Part shown: piece by piece, positions 43,611 to 52,824 of the stretch
Position numbering within the stretch: the stretch's first letter is position 1
How the letters are laid out: every line of letters begins with the position of its first letter
NCBI GenBank assembly: GCA_937922655.1
Contig: CALAJH010000012.1
Span: 124,001-188,000 of the forward strand
From: an uncultured Bacteroidia bacterium
GTDB taxonomy: Bacteria; Bacteroidota; Bacteroidia; J057; CALAJH01
Direction: 5' to 3'
Length of the DNA: 64,000 bases
Made by a program: the position numbers and the translations under genes
Notes under the pieces: model-generated
What the model was told of the DNA's origin: nothing
The model's input: only the letters and a program-made list of their open reading frames with translations
The model's database searches: none

Positions 43611-43642
43611 AAGACGCCGTCGCCGCCGACGGCGTCTTTTTT
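43611..43642 (+). terminator. Rho-independent terminator after the PhoX locus
   Basis: AAGACGCCGTCG (43611-43622), loop CCGC, then CGACGGCGTCTT and more Ts: a perfect 12-bp stem with a U-tract, about 85 nt after the phoX-like stop. Confidence 0.9.
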
Positions 43643-43760
43643 GTCGACGGACAAAAACTTTTGGTTTGATACAATAAAATCAACGCGAAATCGACAAACC
43701 TCGTTTACCAATAAAGGATTAAGCGGTGGGTTGGGGAATTTTTTCTAATTTTACGGCGCG

Positions 43761-44372
43761 ATGGAATATCCGTCCAAGACGATAGAGACGGTGGTCGAGG
43801 CGTTCGGACGCCTGCCGGGCGTGGGCAAGAAAACGGCCATGCGCATGGCCATTCACCTGCTCAAATGCAACGAGGCGGACGCGCTCAATTTGGGACGCGC
43901 CATCATCCATCTACGTACCCAAACCCGTACCTGTCCCGAATGCGGCAATTACACCGACGCGGACTTGTGCAATATTTGCGCTCAAGAACGCAGGGACAAG
44001 ACCGTCGTTTGCGTCGTCGAGGACGTCAAGGATGTATTGGCCATCGAAAAGACGGGACAATATCACGGCGTTTATCATCTTTTGGGGGGATTGATACGTC
44101 CGCTGGCGGGTATCGGGCCGTCGATGTTGAACGTCGAATCCTTGTTTAGGCGCTTGGAAACGGGAACGATAAACGAATTGATATTGGCGCTAAGCGCGAC
44201 GATGGAAGGCGAGGCAACGACGTTCTGGTTGGCCAAAAAATTGGCCGACAAAAACGTCAAAATCACGTCCATTGCACGGGGCATACCCGTGGGCGGCGAA
44301 CTCGAGTATGCCGACGAGGCTTCGCTTGCCCGTGCTTTGCATCGTAGAGTAGAAATTGAACCCATCTCTTAA
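43761..44372 (+). CDS. recR: Recombination protein RecR
   Basis: 203 residues, full length. The helix-hairpin-helix RLPGVGKKTAMRMA, the four-cysteine zinc finger CPECG...CNIC (about 54-75), the Toprim domain (VCVVEDVKDVLAIEKTGQYHG) and the C-terminal Walker-B-like stretch are all present. With RecO (and RecF) it loads RecA on gapped DNA. A TAATTTTA box (43746-43753), one mismatch from consensus, lies 7 nt before the ATG. It starts well after the PhoX terminator, so it opens a new unit. Confidence 0.95.
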   Translation: MEYPSKTIETVVEAFGRLPGVGKKTAMRMAIHLLKCNEADALNLGRAIIHLRTQTRTCPECGNYTDADLCNICAQERRDKTVVCVVEDVKDVLAIEKTGQYHGVYHLLGGLIRPLAGIGPSMLNVESLFRRLETGTINELILALSATMEGEATTFWLAKKLADKNVKITSIARGIPVGGELEYADEASLARALHRRVEIEPIS

Positions 44373-44396
44373 ACCTAAAAACAAAAAACTCAAAAG

Positions 44397-46370
44397 GTGA
44401 AGAAATTATCGATTGTCATCGTCAACTACAATGTCAAACATTTTCTCGAACAGGCGCTGCTTTCGGTGGAAAACGCGCTTAAAGATATAGACGCCGAGGT
44501 TTTCGTTGTAGACAACAATTCGGTCGACGGTTCGGTACAGATGATACGCAAGCGTTTTCCATGGGTGCGTCTTATCGCCAACAAACAAAACGTGGGATTT
44601 TCAAAAGCCAACAATCAAGCGATTCGTCAGGCAACGGGCGAATATATTTTGCTGCTCAACCCCGACACCGTCGTCGAAGAGGATACGTTCCATAAGACGA
44701 TCGCGTTCATGGACCAACATCCCGAAGCGGGGGCGTTGGGCGTGCAAATGGTCAACGGCAAGGGGCGATTTTTGCCCGAATCCAAGCGTTCGCTTCCGAC
44801 GCCCGAGGTGGCTTTTTACAAGATATTCGGTTTGTCGAAGCTGTTTCCGAAAAGCAAAACTTTTGGCAAATACCATCTTTCTTACCTTGACAACCAAAAA
44901 AACCACGAGGTGGAAGTACTTTCGGGGGCGTTCATGTTGTTGCGAAAAAGCGTTCTGGACCAAGTAGGCCTGCTCGACGAAGATTATTTCATGTACGGCG
45001 AGGATGTGGATTTGTCCTACCGCATTACCCAAGCCGGTTACAAAAACTATTATTTTGCCGAAACGCGCATCATTCACTACAAGGGCGAATCGACGAAAAA
45101 GGGAAGCCTCAATTACGTATTGGTGTTTTACAACGCGATGTTGATTTTCGCGCGCAAGCATTTTTCGCGCGATGGACGTTCGGCGTTGATGACGCTGATA
45201 AAACTTGCCATTTACTTTCGGGCGGGCTTGGCGATTGTTCGGCGGGTGGTCGAAGGCGCGGCTTTTCCCTTCGTGGAGTTCGCTTTGTTGTGGGCCGGGG
45301 CCTTGGGCATGAACCGTCTTTGGCGCGGCATCGCCGACCGGCCGGGCGAATCGGTTCTTTTCGATTTTGGCGCGGCGCCGCTTTACGCGCTGGTTTTCGT
45401 TTTGTTTTTTAAGGTTTTCGGCGCGTATTCGCGGCCGTACAAGATTCGGAGCGTCGCCGCCGCCGTCGCCTTCGGATTTATGGCCATCGCCACGATAAGT
45501 TTTATTTTTAAGGACATCAATTTTTCCCGGGCGGTCGTGGCGCTTACGTCCATCTTTGCGTTGATGTCCGCGTTGTTTGTGCGCGGCGGCGTCAATTTTT
45601 TGCACTCGGGCAACTTTTTCTTGGACCACAAATCCCGAAGACGAACGGTCATCGTTGGCGAAGGCGCAGAAGTGGCTCGGGTTTTGCGGCTTTTGGACAG
45701 CCAAATTTATTATCCGTGTGAAATTGTCGGAGCCGTATCCCCGGAATCGGAACCCGAAACGGAGTCGGGCTTGCCGCGCGTCGGCGAATTTTCCCAGCTC
45801 GACGAAATCGTAAGACACTACGGCATTGACGAGGTGATTTTTTGCAACAAAAACCTTTCGACGGCGGCCATCATCACGACCATGAGCCGACTCAAAGACC
45901 GCAACCTACACTTCAAAATCGTGCCGGACATGGCCGACTACCTTGTCGGCCCGAATTTGATACTCACCGCCTCCAACCTCAAACCCCTTGTGGCCAACCT
46001 CGCCAAACGCGAGTACCGCTACAAAAAATGGGCGTTCGACTATGCGTTGAGTTTAGGCATGCTTTTGGTTTATCCGTTTACTTTCTGGATTTATCGCAGA
46101 CCCCTTTCGGCATTGAAAAAACTGACGGGCGTCCTGTTCGGCGACTATCACCTCGTCGGTTATATCGGGGAAAAACCGCAAAATTTACCTCAAATCAAAC
46201 GCGGACTCTTGGATATGGGCGAACTTTTCCGCCACCGCAGACCCGCCGAACTCGACGAAGAAGAATCCCACCGACTCAACCTCCTTTACGCCCGTACCTA
46301 CTCGCCCGCGTTGGATTGGGAAATCGTCATCAACGGTTTTCGCAACATCGGAACGGCCCAACCTCGGTAA
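44397..46370 (+). CDS. GT2 glycosyltransferase fused to a trimmed sugar-transferase module
   Basis: 657 residues, starting at GTG 44397 (no ATG available). Residues 1-250 form a GT-A domain of the rhamnosyl-transferase kind (SIVIVNYNVKHFLEQAL, VDNNSVDGS, LLNPDTVVEEDT, MYGEDVDLSYR). Membrane helices follow (about 280-400), then a Rossmann-like CoA-binding-type domain (about 410-520; TVIVGEGAEVARVLRLL). Last comes a region resembling the C-terminal part of polyisoprenyl-phosphate hexose-1-P transferases (KKWAFDYALSLGMLLVYP, FGDYHLVGY, LNLLYARTYSPALDWEI) without its KFRSM and Asp-Glu catalytic stretch. The GT2 half is probably active; the rest may serve as membrane scaffold or binding domain. 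Confidence 0.82.
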   Translation: MKKLSIVIVNYNVKHFLEQALLSVENALKDIDAEVFVVDNNSVDGSVQMIRKRFPWVRLIANKQNVGFSKANNQAIRQATGEYILLLNPDTVVEEDTFHKTIAFMDQHPEAGALGVQMVNGKGRFLPESKRSLPTPEVAFYKIFGLSKLFPKSKTFGKYHLSYLDNQKNHEVEVLSGAFMLLRKSVLDQVGLLDEDYFMYGEDVDLSYRITQAGYKNYYFAETRIIHYKGESTKKGSLNYVLVFYNAMLIFARKHFSRDGRSALMTLIKLAIYFRAGLAIVRRVVEGAAFPFVEFALLWAGALGMNRLWRGIADRPGESVLFDFGAAPLYALVFVLFFKVFGAYSRPYKIRSVAAAVAFGFMAIATISFIFKDINFSRAVVALTSIFALMSALFVRGGVNFLHSGNFFLDHKSRRRTVIVGEGAEVARVLRLLDSQIYYPCEIVGAVSPESEPETESGLPRVGEFSQLDEIVRHYGIDEVIFCNKNLSTAAIITTMSRLKDRNLHFKIVPDMADYLVGPNLILTASNLKPLVANLAKREYRYKKWAFDYALSLGMLLVYPFTFWIYRRPLSALKKLTGVLFGDYHLVGYIGEKPQNLPQIKRGLLDMGELFRHRRPAELDEEESHRLNLLYARTYSPALDWEIVINGFRNIGTAQPR

Positions 46371-46689
46371 AACCGACGAACGAGCTAAAAAAAAACGTAA
46401 ATGATGCGTGGAAAATACCGTCAAACGTTTTTCAGGCCACCTATCGTGAAACAACGGCTTGAATTTTCGAACAATCGAAAACTCCCAAACACAAATGGGT
46501 TGAGGTAATCGTAGGTTTACCGGATTAAAAACGATTTTTCATCAAGAATTTTTGCTTTAAGTCAAAACTATTAGACGGCATTTCTTTTCGTGTGTATATT
46601 TGGCTCGGTATTTCACCTCGCCGGAAAAGTATGACCATTTATTTCGTAAATTGCGTTAAATTGGAACTTCGGTAAATACATTAACAACC
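46371..46689 (+). other. Intergenic region before the GAF/PAS gene
   Basis: 319 nt without a credible gene. It contains a small inverted repeat TTTTCG-AACAAT-CGAAAA (46464-46481), a promoter-like element listed separately and an AT-rich leader of about 80 nt. Confidence 0.5.
46571..46602 (+). promoter_or_regulatory. Promoter for the GAF/PAS gene
   Basis: TATATTTG (46595-46602) is a full -7 match, with TTAG 20 nt upstream as an imperfect -33 box. The leader to ATG 46690 is about 80 nt. Confidence 0.5.
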
Positions 46690-48978
46690 ATGGAGCATTT
46701 GCCTCAAAAAGTTTGGACGGATATTCCCAATATCGGAGATTTGGACGGTATTGGCCGGGATGAATTGAGGGCGTTGGTCGAAAGTCTGAACAAAAGTCGG
46801 ATGGATTTGGAGGCCCGCAGGTTCGTCGAATCTTCGTTGGCCAAATTTGCGTCCGTCGTACGTTTCAACGCCAACGACAACCTAAAAACATGGGCGACGC
46901 GGGTTTTGGACGAAATCGTCGCCACGGCCGACGGCTTGCAAGCCTGTTTGTACATCACCGACAGCGAAAATCCAAATGTGTTGGCGTTGGCCGCGTCCCA
47001 TGCCTTCGATTCCGACCGCCTCGACGCCCAAGTACCGATGGGCGCCGGGCTTTTGGGGCAGGCCGCAAAGTCCCAAAAAGTGTATCACTTTACCGAAGAG
47101 GCGGATATTGCCACCAGAACCCAAACCGGTCTTTCCGTCATCCGTCCCCGTTCGGTACTCATACAGCCTTTGGTTTTTGGGGAAACGGTCGAAGGGGTGT
47201 TGGAAATCAATTCGCTCAGGGTTTTCGGCAACGAAAAACTGGAGCTTATTCGTCTTTTGGCCGAAAACATTGCCGCCAACCTGATGTCCATCAAGAATCA
47301 GGAAAAAATGCGGCATCTGTTTTACGAGGCCCAACAACGCACCGAAGAACTCATGGCGCAAGAAGAGGAAATGCGCCAAAACATGGAAGAGCTTGAGGCC
47401 ACGCAGGAAGAAATGCGGCGCGTGCAAATCGAACTCAACGGACAAATCAGCGCCCTCAACAACGCCGCCATCGTTTCCGAAGCCGACCTCAAAGGCGATA
47501 TCATTTACGCCAACGAACAGTTCTGTACGGTTTCCAAGTATTCGAAGGAAGAATTGTTGGGGCGCAACCACCGCATCCTCAAATCGGGCACCCAACCCCA
47601 AGAACTGTTCGAAGACCTTTGGGCAACCATCGGCGCCGGAAAAGTGTGGCGCGGCACGATATGCAACCGCGCCAAAGACGGCTCGTTCTACTGGGTGCAA
47701 TCCGTCATCACCCCCGTACTTGGAGCGGACAAAAAACCCGTCAAATACATCGGCGTAAGATTTGAAATCACCCAACTCAAAAAACAAGAAGAACAAATTC
47801 GATTGGCGTTGGAAAACGCCAAGTCCCAAGAAGAAACCTTTCGGCGGCGTTTGGACGAACTCAAAGCAAACGATAGCCGTCGCTTTATCATGGAACGGGT
47901 GCTGGAAAATTTGGACGTCGGCGTGTTGATTACCGATGCGGGCGGAAAACCGGTTTTTGCCAACGCGACGGCGTCGGAAATTTTGGGTCGCGGGGTTCGC
48001 CCCGACGCCACCCTCGACGACCTTGCATGCGTTTACGAACTATATTCGGAAACCGACGCATGCCCGTATCCTGCGGAACGCCTGCCGTTGTCGCTTGCGC
48101 TTTCGGGCAACGCCTCCCGGGCGAACGACGTCGTCGTCCGTCGAGAAAACGACGCATTGCCTATTTCCATCTCGGGTATACCGATAACCGACGAAACGGG
48201 CGCCGTCGCTTATGCCGTTGCGATTGTTTCGCCGCGCGAAAGCCGGCCTTCTCCCACCGATTTGGGCAAAAGCGTGCTTTCAAGCGATTTTGCCAATCAA
48301 TGCCTGCAAGGGGTCATCAACGCCTCGAACGAAACGTTTTTCGCCATCGACCGGGAATATCGCGTTATTTTGGCCAACGAAACGATAAAAAAGAAATACA
48401 AAGATGCGGGCAAAGACGAAATCGCTCCCGGCACAAGCGTATGGGAACTCTTACCCGCCGAAGACCACGATTACCATCGCACCCATTTTTCGCGGGCGCT
48501 TTCGGGGGAATCTTTTGTTTTGCCCGTAAGGTACGCCGACGCCAAAGGTGGGGAATTGGACTTCGACGTCAATTATTATCCGCTTAAAGACGAAAACGGC
48601 AACGTTTTCGGCGCAGCCATTCACGCTCGCACCGCCCACGAACGTAAAACCGACGAACGTCGATACCGTAGCGCCGTGGCACTGATTGAAGCGGCCTTCG
48701 CCGCACCTCAAAAAGCGGCGATGCTTCTGGATTCGAATTTTAACGTCGAATACGCCACCGAGTCCGCCCGAGCTTTGTTGCACGCGAAAAGCAAGGAACA
48801 GGACGGAGCCGTCTTTGGGCTGGAAAAAATCGTGTCGAATCCCGAAGATTGGGGTGAATTGGCGACGACGCTGAAAAAATTCGGTTACGTGGAAACGAGC
48901 GTCGGTACTCCGGCGGGCGTGGCACGCATCCGTCTTGTCCCCGCTCAAACCGGATATTTGGCCGTATTTGAGTTTTGA
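46690..48978 (+). CDS. GAF and multi-PAS sensory protein without an output domain
   Basis: 762 residues, soluble. Residues about 60-205 form a GAF domain (LYITDSENPNVLALAASHAF, GAGLLGQAAKSQKVYHF, VLIQPLVFGETVEGVLEINS). A Glu/Gln-rich coiled coil follows (about 205-265), then a PAS domain (about 265-370; VSEADLKGDIIYANEQF ... GVRFEITQLKKQEEQ), a second coiled coil, and three further PAS-like modules to the C-terminus. No histidine kinase, GGDEF, HTH, methyl-accepting or phosphatase domain is present. The GAF-coil-PAS order is common in Cytophagia sensor proteins that end in a kinase; here that end is absent. It may signal by protein contact, perhaps to the REC-SpoIIE protein 2.6 kb downstream. 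Confidence 0.85.
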   Translation: MEHLPQKVWTDIPNIGDLDGIGRDELRALVESLNKSRMDLEARRFVESSLAKFASVVRFNANDNLKTWATRVLDEIVATADGLQACLYITDSENPNVLALAASHAFDSDRLDAQVPMGAGLLGQAAKSQKVYHFTEEADIATRTQTGLSVIRPRSVLIQPLVFGETVEGVLEINSLRVFGNEKLELIRLLAENIAANLMSIKNQEKMRHLFYEAQQRTEELMAQEEEMRQNMEELEATQEEMRRVQIELNGQISALNNAAIVSEADLKGDIIYANEQFCTVSKYSKEELLGRNHRILKSGTQPQELFEDLWATIGAGKVWRGTICNRAKDGSFYWVQSVITPVLGADKKPVKYIGVRFEITQLKKQEEQIRLALENAKSQEETFRRRLDELKANDSRRFIMERVLENLDVGVLITDAGGKPVFANATASEILGRGVRPDATLDDLACVYELYSETDACPYPAERLPLSLALSGNASRANDVVVRRENDALPISISGIPITDETGAVAYAVAIVSPRESRPSPTDLGKSVLSSDFANQCLQGVINASNETFFAIDREYRVILANETIKKKYKDAGKDEIAPGTSVWELLPAEDHDYHRTHFSRALSGESFVLPVRYADAKGGELDFDVNYYPLKDENGNVFGAAIHARTAHERKTDERRYRSAVALIEAAFAAPQKAAMLLDSNFNVEYATESARALLHAKSKEQDGAVFGLEKIVSNPEDWGELATTLKKFGYVETSVGTPAGVARIRLVPAQTGYLAVFEF

Positions 48979-49070
48979 ACTTCAAACAAATAAAAAACAC
49001 ACACTTGCTACTCGGACTTCGCTTCGATATCAACGTCGCATTTGTCGCAACGAGGGCATGTCGGCGGAGC

Positions 49071-49172
49071 ATGAAAAAGAAACAGAGCTTGCGGAAGAAA
49101 CGTTACGTTGCGGAATTGAGACGGTTAGATAATAAAAAGCGCCGTTTGGGAAAGTATTTTCGTGGTTTTTAA
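49071..49172 (+). CDS. Possible 33-residue basic peptide
   Basis: ATG 49071 opens a 33-codon frame (MKKKQSLRKKRYVAELRRLD..., ending GKYFRGF) with an exceptional Lys/Arg content and a single stop. It fills much of the 259-nt gap between the GAF/PAS gene and lpxD. No family is recognised. The composition suggests an RNA- or ribosome-binding peptide, or chance. The ORF track shows it only as part of a longer frame starting at 48975. Confidence 0.3.
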   Translation: MKKKQSLRKKRYVAELRRLDNKKRRLGKYFRGF

Positions 49173-49193
49173 CATTGTCGGCAAATATCTTTT

Positions 49194-49201
49194 TAAATTT
49201 G
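49194..49201 (+). promoter_or_regulatory. -7 box upstream of lpxD
   Basis: TAAATTTG is a full match to TAnnTTTG, 36 nt before the lpxD ATG. The best TTG upstream is only 16 nt away, shorter than usual. Confidence 0.4.
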
Positions 49202-49237
49202 CAAACCGAATTACGATAAAGCAAGTCAAATAAAAGC

Positions 49238-50245
49238 ATGAAGCTAACGCCGGCACGCACGGTTGCGGAATTGGCCGCGTTTTTAGGCACGGAGTTTGAG
49301 GGCGACCCTAACCACGTCGTCAGCGGCATTAATGAAATTCACCGGGTCGTGCCGGGGGATTTGACCTTTGTGGACATTCCCAAGTATTTTCAGCGGGCGC
49401 TGACCAGCCAAGCCACAACGATACTGCTCAATCAACGTACCGAAGCTCCTCCGGGTAAAGCCCTTATTTTCAGCGACGACCCCTTCCGCGACTACAACCG
49501 CCTCACCGAACATTACGACCCCCGTCTTCCTTTCGTTTTCAACGAACAACCCACACTCGGCGAAGGCACACAAATCGGCAAAAACGTCGTTTTTGGCAAA
49601 AACGTCGTCGTCGGTAAAAACGTCGTCGTCGGCCACAACGTCTCTATCGGAAGTCATGTAATCATTGGCGACGAGAGCATTCTTTTTCCGAACGTCGTCG
49701 TTTACGACAACGTCGTCATCGGAAAGTCGGTCTGCATTCAATCGGGTGCGATTATCGGCGGCGAGGCGTTCTATTTCAAAAAACGCGAAAACGGACGCGA
49801 CAAGATGTATACCCACGGCCGGGTGATTATCGGCGACCATGTGGAAATCGGCGCCAATACCACCGTAGACCGAGGCGTTTCGGCGGATACGATTATCGGC
49901 GAGCACACAAAAATCGACAACCTCGTACAAATCGGACACGATACCGTAATAGGAAAACGATGTTTGATAGCCGCACAAGTGGGCATAGCGGGTGCGACCG
50001 ACGTTCACGACGACGTAACCATATGGGGTCAGGCAGGCGTACCCAGCGGTATTACCATCGGTCGCGGAGCGACGCTCCAAGCCAAATCGGGCGTAATTTC
50101 AGACCTCGAGGAGGGAAAGGTCTATTTTGGTTTTGTGGCCAAGGAAGCGAAAAAATATTGGCGAGAATTGGCAACGATTGAGCAGGTGGTCGAGCGTTTT
50201 CCCGAAATGGTCAAGATGCTTCACGACAACGGGGAAAAAGCCTGA
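49238..50245 (+). CDS. lpxD: UDP-3-O-acylglucosamine N-acyltransferase (LpxD)
   Basis: The third step of lipid A synthesis: transfer of a 3-hydroxyacyl chain from ACP to the 2-amino group. 335 residues. The N-terminal uridine-binding domain (about 1-100; [23 protein letters not shown]) is followed by a left-handed beta-helix of hexapeptide repeats (about 105-270) and a C-terminal helix. The helix carries the acyltransferase histidine region ([13 protein letters not shown]). The repeats [22 protein letters not shown] are nearly identical in DNA (18-bp units near 49576-49635), suggesting recent slippage. Bacteroidota often carry two LpxD paralogues, and which one this is cannot be told. Confidence 0.9.
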   Translation: MKLTPARTVAELAAFLGTEFEGDPNHVVSGINEIHRVVPGDLTFVDIPKYFQRALTSQATTILLNQRTEAPPGKALIFSDDPFRDYNRLTEHYDPRLPFVFNEQPTLGEGTQIGKNVVFGKNVVVGKNVVVGHNVSIGSHVIIGDESILFPNVVVYDNVVIGKSVCIQSGAIIGGEAFYFKKRENGRDKMYTHGRVIIGDHVEIGANTTVDRGVSADTIIGEHTKIDNLVQIGHDTVIGKRCLIAAQVGIAGATDVHDDVTIWGQAGVPSGITIGRGATLQAKSGVISDLEEGKVYFGFVAKEAKKYWRELATIEQVVERFPEMVKMLHDNGEKA

Positions 50246-50250
50246 GCTTG

Positions 50251-51489
50251 ATGAAAGACCTCAAATTTGAACGCTTCACGCTACCCAACGGCGTGAGAGT
50301 GCTTTTTCGTCCCCGCAAAGGCACGCAAATCGTGCATGCCGCCGTTCTCATCGATGCGGGAACGCGCGACGAACGCCCCGAAGAAGCGGGAATGGCCCAT
50401 TTTATGGAGCATATCGTCTTTAAGGGAACCAAAAAGAGAAAGTCCTTTCATATCCTCAACAGCCTTGATTCGGTCGGCGGCGAACTCAACGCTTACACCA
50501 CCCGTGAAAAAACATGTTTTCACGCGACGGTCGCCAAAACCTACGCCGACCGTGCGGCGGACGTGCTGCAAGACGTGGCCTTTGGACCCGTTTTTCCGCC
50601 CGCGGAAATCGAAAAAGAGAAACAAGTGGTGGCCGAGGAAATGGACATGTACCGGGACAATCCCGAAGAGGCGATACTTGACGACTACGACGCGATGCTT
50701 TTCGGCGACCACGCCTACGGCCGGTCGATTTTGGGAACGGAGGCGACGTTGTCTCAATTTTCCCAAGCGACGCTCCAAACGTTTCATCACCGCCAATATC
50801 TTCCCGAAAGAACGGTTTTCGCCATTACGGGCAACTTATCGGCGGCATACGTGGAAAAGTTGGCAAAAAAACACTTCGATTTTAGATTGGAGAAAAACTC
50901 GGAGCCGTCGCTGCGACCGTTACCCGCACGAAAATCGGCGTGTGAACGCGTCGTTTCGGGACGACATTTGCAGGCGCACATGGTCATCGGCGGTTATGCG
51001 CCGCAACTCAGGTCCGAAGACTATTACGCTTTCGGACTGCTGAATTTTCTGCTCGGCGGCCCGTCGATGAACACCATTTTAAACCTTAAAATCCGCGAAA
51101 AATACGGCCTCGTCTATTCGATATACTCTTTTTACAATGCCTACGTCAACGACGGAGCGTGGGGGGTGTATGCGGGTTGCGACGGCAAACAAGTCGCCCG
51201 CGTCAAAAAACTCATCGAAAAAGAATTGGACGCCCTCGTTCATTCCCCCCTCTCCCCCACGGCCGTACAACGCCTCAAACGCCAATATCTAGGGGGGCTG
51301 ATGTTGCAAACCGAACATCAAACCGCGTTTTTAAGCGGTGCGGCCAAAGACCTGCTCGACTTCGGAAACATTCCCGCACTCGACGAGATAGTGGACAAAA
51401 TTCAGGGTCTCAAAGCCGACGATTTACAACGCGCCGCCGCCCACACTTTTGCCAACCGCTTTTTTATTCTTTACGAACCCGGAGGATAA
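50251..51489 (+). CDS. M16 family zinc peptidase
   Basis: 412 residues from ATG 50251; the ORF-track start at 50248 is a TTG. The inverted zinc motif HFMEH (H50, E53, H54) and the downstream EKQVVAEEMDMYRDNPEE with the third ligand are intact, so this is an active M16 subunit similar to the mitochondrial processing peptidase/PqqL branch. A second half-domain (about 190-400) has the LRSEDYYAFGLLNFLLGG and IREKYGLVYSIYSFYNAY segments typical of the family. There is no signal peptide, so it is probably cytosolic. It follows lpxD by 5 nt. Confidence 0.92.
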   Translation: MKDLKFERFTLPNGVRVLFRPRKGTQIVHAAVLIDAGTRDERPEEAGMAHFMEHIVFKGTKKRKSFHILNSLDSVGGELNAYTTREKTCFHATVAKTYADRAADVLQDVAFGPVFPPAEIEKEKQVVAEEMDMYRDNPEEAILDDYDAMLFGDHAYGRSILGTEATLSQFSQATLQTFHHRQYLPERTVFAITGNLSAAYVEKLAKKHFDFRLEKNSEPSLRPLPARKSACERVVSGRHLQAHMVIGGYAPQLRSEDYYAFGLLNFLLGGPSMNTILNLKIREKYGLVYSIYSFYNAYVNDGAWGVYAGCDGKQVARVKKLIEKELDALVHSPLSPTAVQRLKRQYLGGLMLQTEHQTAFLSGAAKDLLDFGNIPALDEIVDKIQGLKADDLQRAAAHTFANRFFILYEPGG

Positions 51490-51577
51490 ACGAAAAAACA
51501 TCTTTGGGTTCGTACATTCAACAACCCCCCGTCATGAATGTGGATTATCGGACGGACACGAATTGAACAAAGATTAG

Positions 51578-51585
51578 TAAATTTG
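51578..51585 (+). promoter_or_regulatory. -7 box upstream of the REC-SpoIIE gene
   Basis: TAAATTTG matches the -7 consensus 19 nt before ATG 51605. No good -33 TTG sits 19-21 nt upstream. Confidence 0.4.
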
Positions 51586-51604
51586 CAAAACTTATCGCCC
51601 GGAC

Positions 51605-52819
51605 ATGGCAGAAAGGCAAGGCGCCAAAATATTGGTGGTAGACGACGAAGCGGAATATTTACAAACCACCATACAATATCTGAGAGAAAGCGGAAAAGAT
51701 TTCGATTGCCTTTCGGCCATCCACGGAGCGATGGCCGTTCAAATCGCCAAGTCAAAGTTGCCCGACCTCATTATCACCGACTGGGACATGCCTGTAATGA
51801 ACGGCATCGAAGCAACGATGGCGCTGAAACAAGACCCCGAAACCCGGGAGATTCCCGTCGTCATCGCCTCGGGCGCGATGACGACCTCGTCCCACCTGAA
51901 TCTTGCGTTGGAAGCCGGCGCCGTGGACTTTATTCGCAAACCCATAGACCGTATCGAACTCGTCGCCCGAGTGCGCACCATCCTCGAACTTGCACAAAGT
52001 TACAAAGAAATCAAACGGCAAAAGGAAATCGTCGAAAAGCGCAACCGCGACTTTATGGATTCCATTGTTTATGCCCGTAGGATTCAAGAGGCGATACTTC
52101 CCGACAAAGAGTCTTTGGGACGGCGTTTAGGCGGGGCGTTTGTCTACTCCCAACCCCGGGACGTGGTCAGCGGCGACTTTTTTTGGTATTTCGACAAACG
52201 CAAGGAGGTTATGGTCGCCTGTGCCGATTGTACCGGCCACGGGGTTCCGGGCGCGTTTATGTCCATTCTCGGCAACAATATTCTCGGCGCCATTACCCGG
52301 GATTTCGGAATCCTAAAACCCAACCTTCTGCTTTCGGAACTAAACGAAAGAATGATGGCCACGCTGCAAAAAACCATTCTCCTCGAAGATTTTGCGGCCG
52401 AACCCACCCTCGACGGCATGGACGTCGCCGTTGTTCACATCGACGTGGGAAGTAAAAGAGTCGCTTTTTCGGGTGCGCACCGTCCCTTGATTTATTTCAA
52501 ATCGGGTGAAATACACGAAATTAGAGGCACCAATTGCAGTATTGGCGGTATTACGGCATTTAAACGTTTGGACTTTGAATTGCACGAAATCGAACTTTCC
52601 GAAGGCGATACGATATATTTGTATACCGACGGAGTTACCGACCAATTTTGCGAATCGTCGTCGCGAAAGCTCGGCCAGGTGCGCTTTAAGAAATTGTTGT
52701 CCGACATTCAAAATTTAGATATGGACGAACAAGGACGCGAGGTGGCGAAAGCCATTACGGCATGGCGCGGAAATCGGGAAATGCAAGACGATCATACGGT
52801 CATAGGACTCAAATTATAA
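51605..52819 (+). CDS. Response regulator with SpoIIE-type PP2C phosphatase
   Basis: 404 residues. Receiver domain (about 8-125) with the acidic pair in VVDDEAEY, phosphoacceptor Asp59 in IITDWDMPVMNG, and Lys in FIRKPID. A coiled linker leads through DSIVYARRIQEAILPD, the helix that opens this Bacteroidota SpoIIE subfamily, into a PPM/SpoIIE phosphatase (about 185-404) with the metal motifs SGDFFWYF, CADCTGHGVPGAFMS, YTDGVTDQF and DDHTVIGLK. Phosphorylation of the receiver should control dephosphorylation of a serine/threonine target, in other phyla usually an anti-sigma antagonist. No such partner is adjacent. The hybrid kinase at 2-6.6 kb is one possible upstream kinase, which is speculative. 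Confidence 0.92.
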   Translation: MAERQGAKILVVDDEAEYLQTTIQYLRESGKDFDCLSAIHGAMAVQIAKSKLPDLIITDWDMPVMNGIEATMALKQDPETREIPVVIASGAMTTSSHLNLALEAGAVDFIRKPIDRIELVARVRTILELAQSYKEIKRQKEIVEKRNRDFMDSIVYARRIQEAILPDKESLGRRLGGAFVYSQPRDVVSGDFFWYFDKRKEVMVACADCTGHGVPGAFMSILGNNILGAITRDFGILKPNLLLSELNERMMATLQKTILLEDFAAEPTLDGMDVAVVHIDVGSKRVAFSGAHRPLIYFKSGEIHEIRGTNCSIGGITAFKRLDFELHEIELSEGDTIYLYTDGVTDQFCESSSRKLGQVRFKKLLSDIQNLDMDEQGREVAKAITAWRGNREMQDDHTVIGLKL

Positions 52820-52824
52820 TTGCG

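Noticed and set aside
44601-45818. 405-residue minus-strand ORF
   Set aside because: Antisense to the GT2 fusion gene, with low-complexity basic composition and no recognisable motif.
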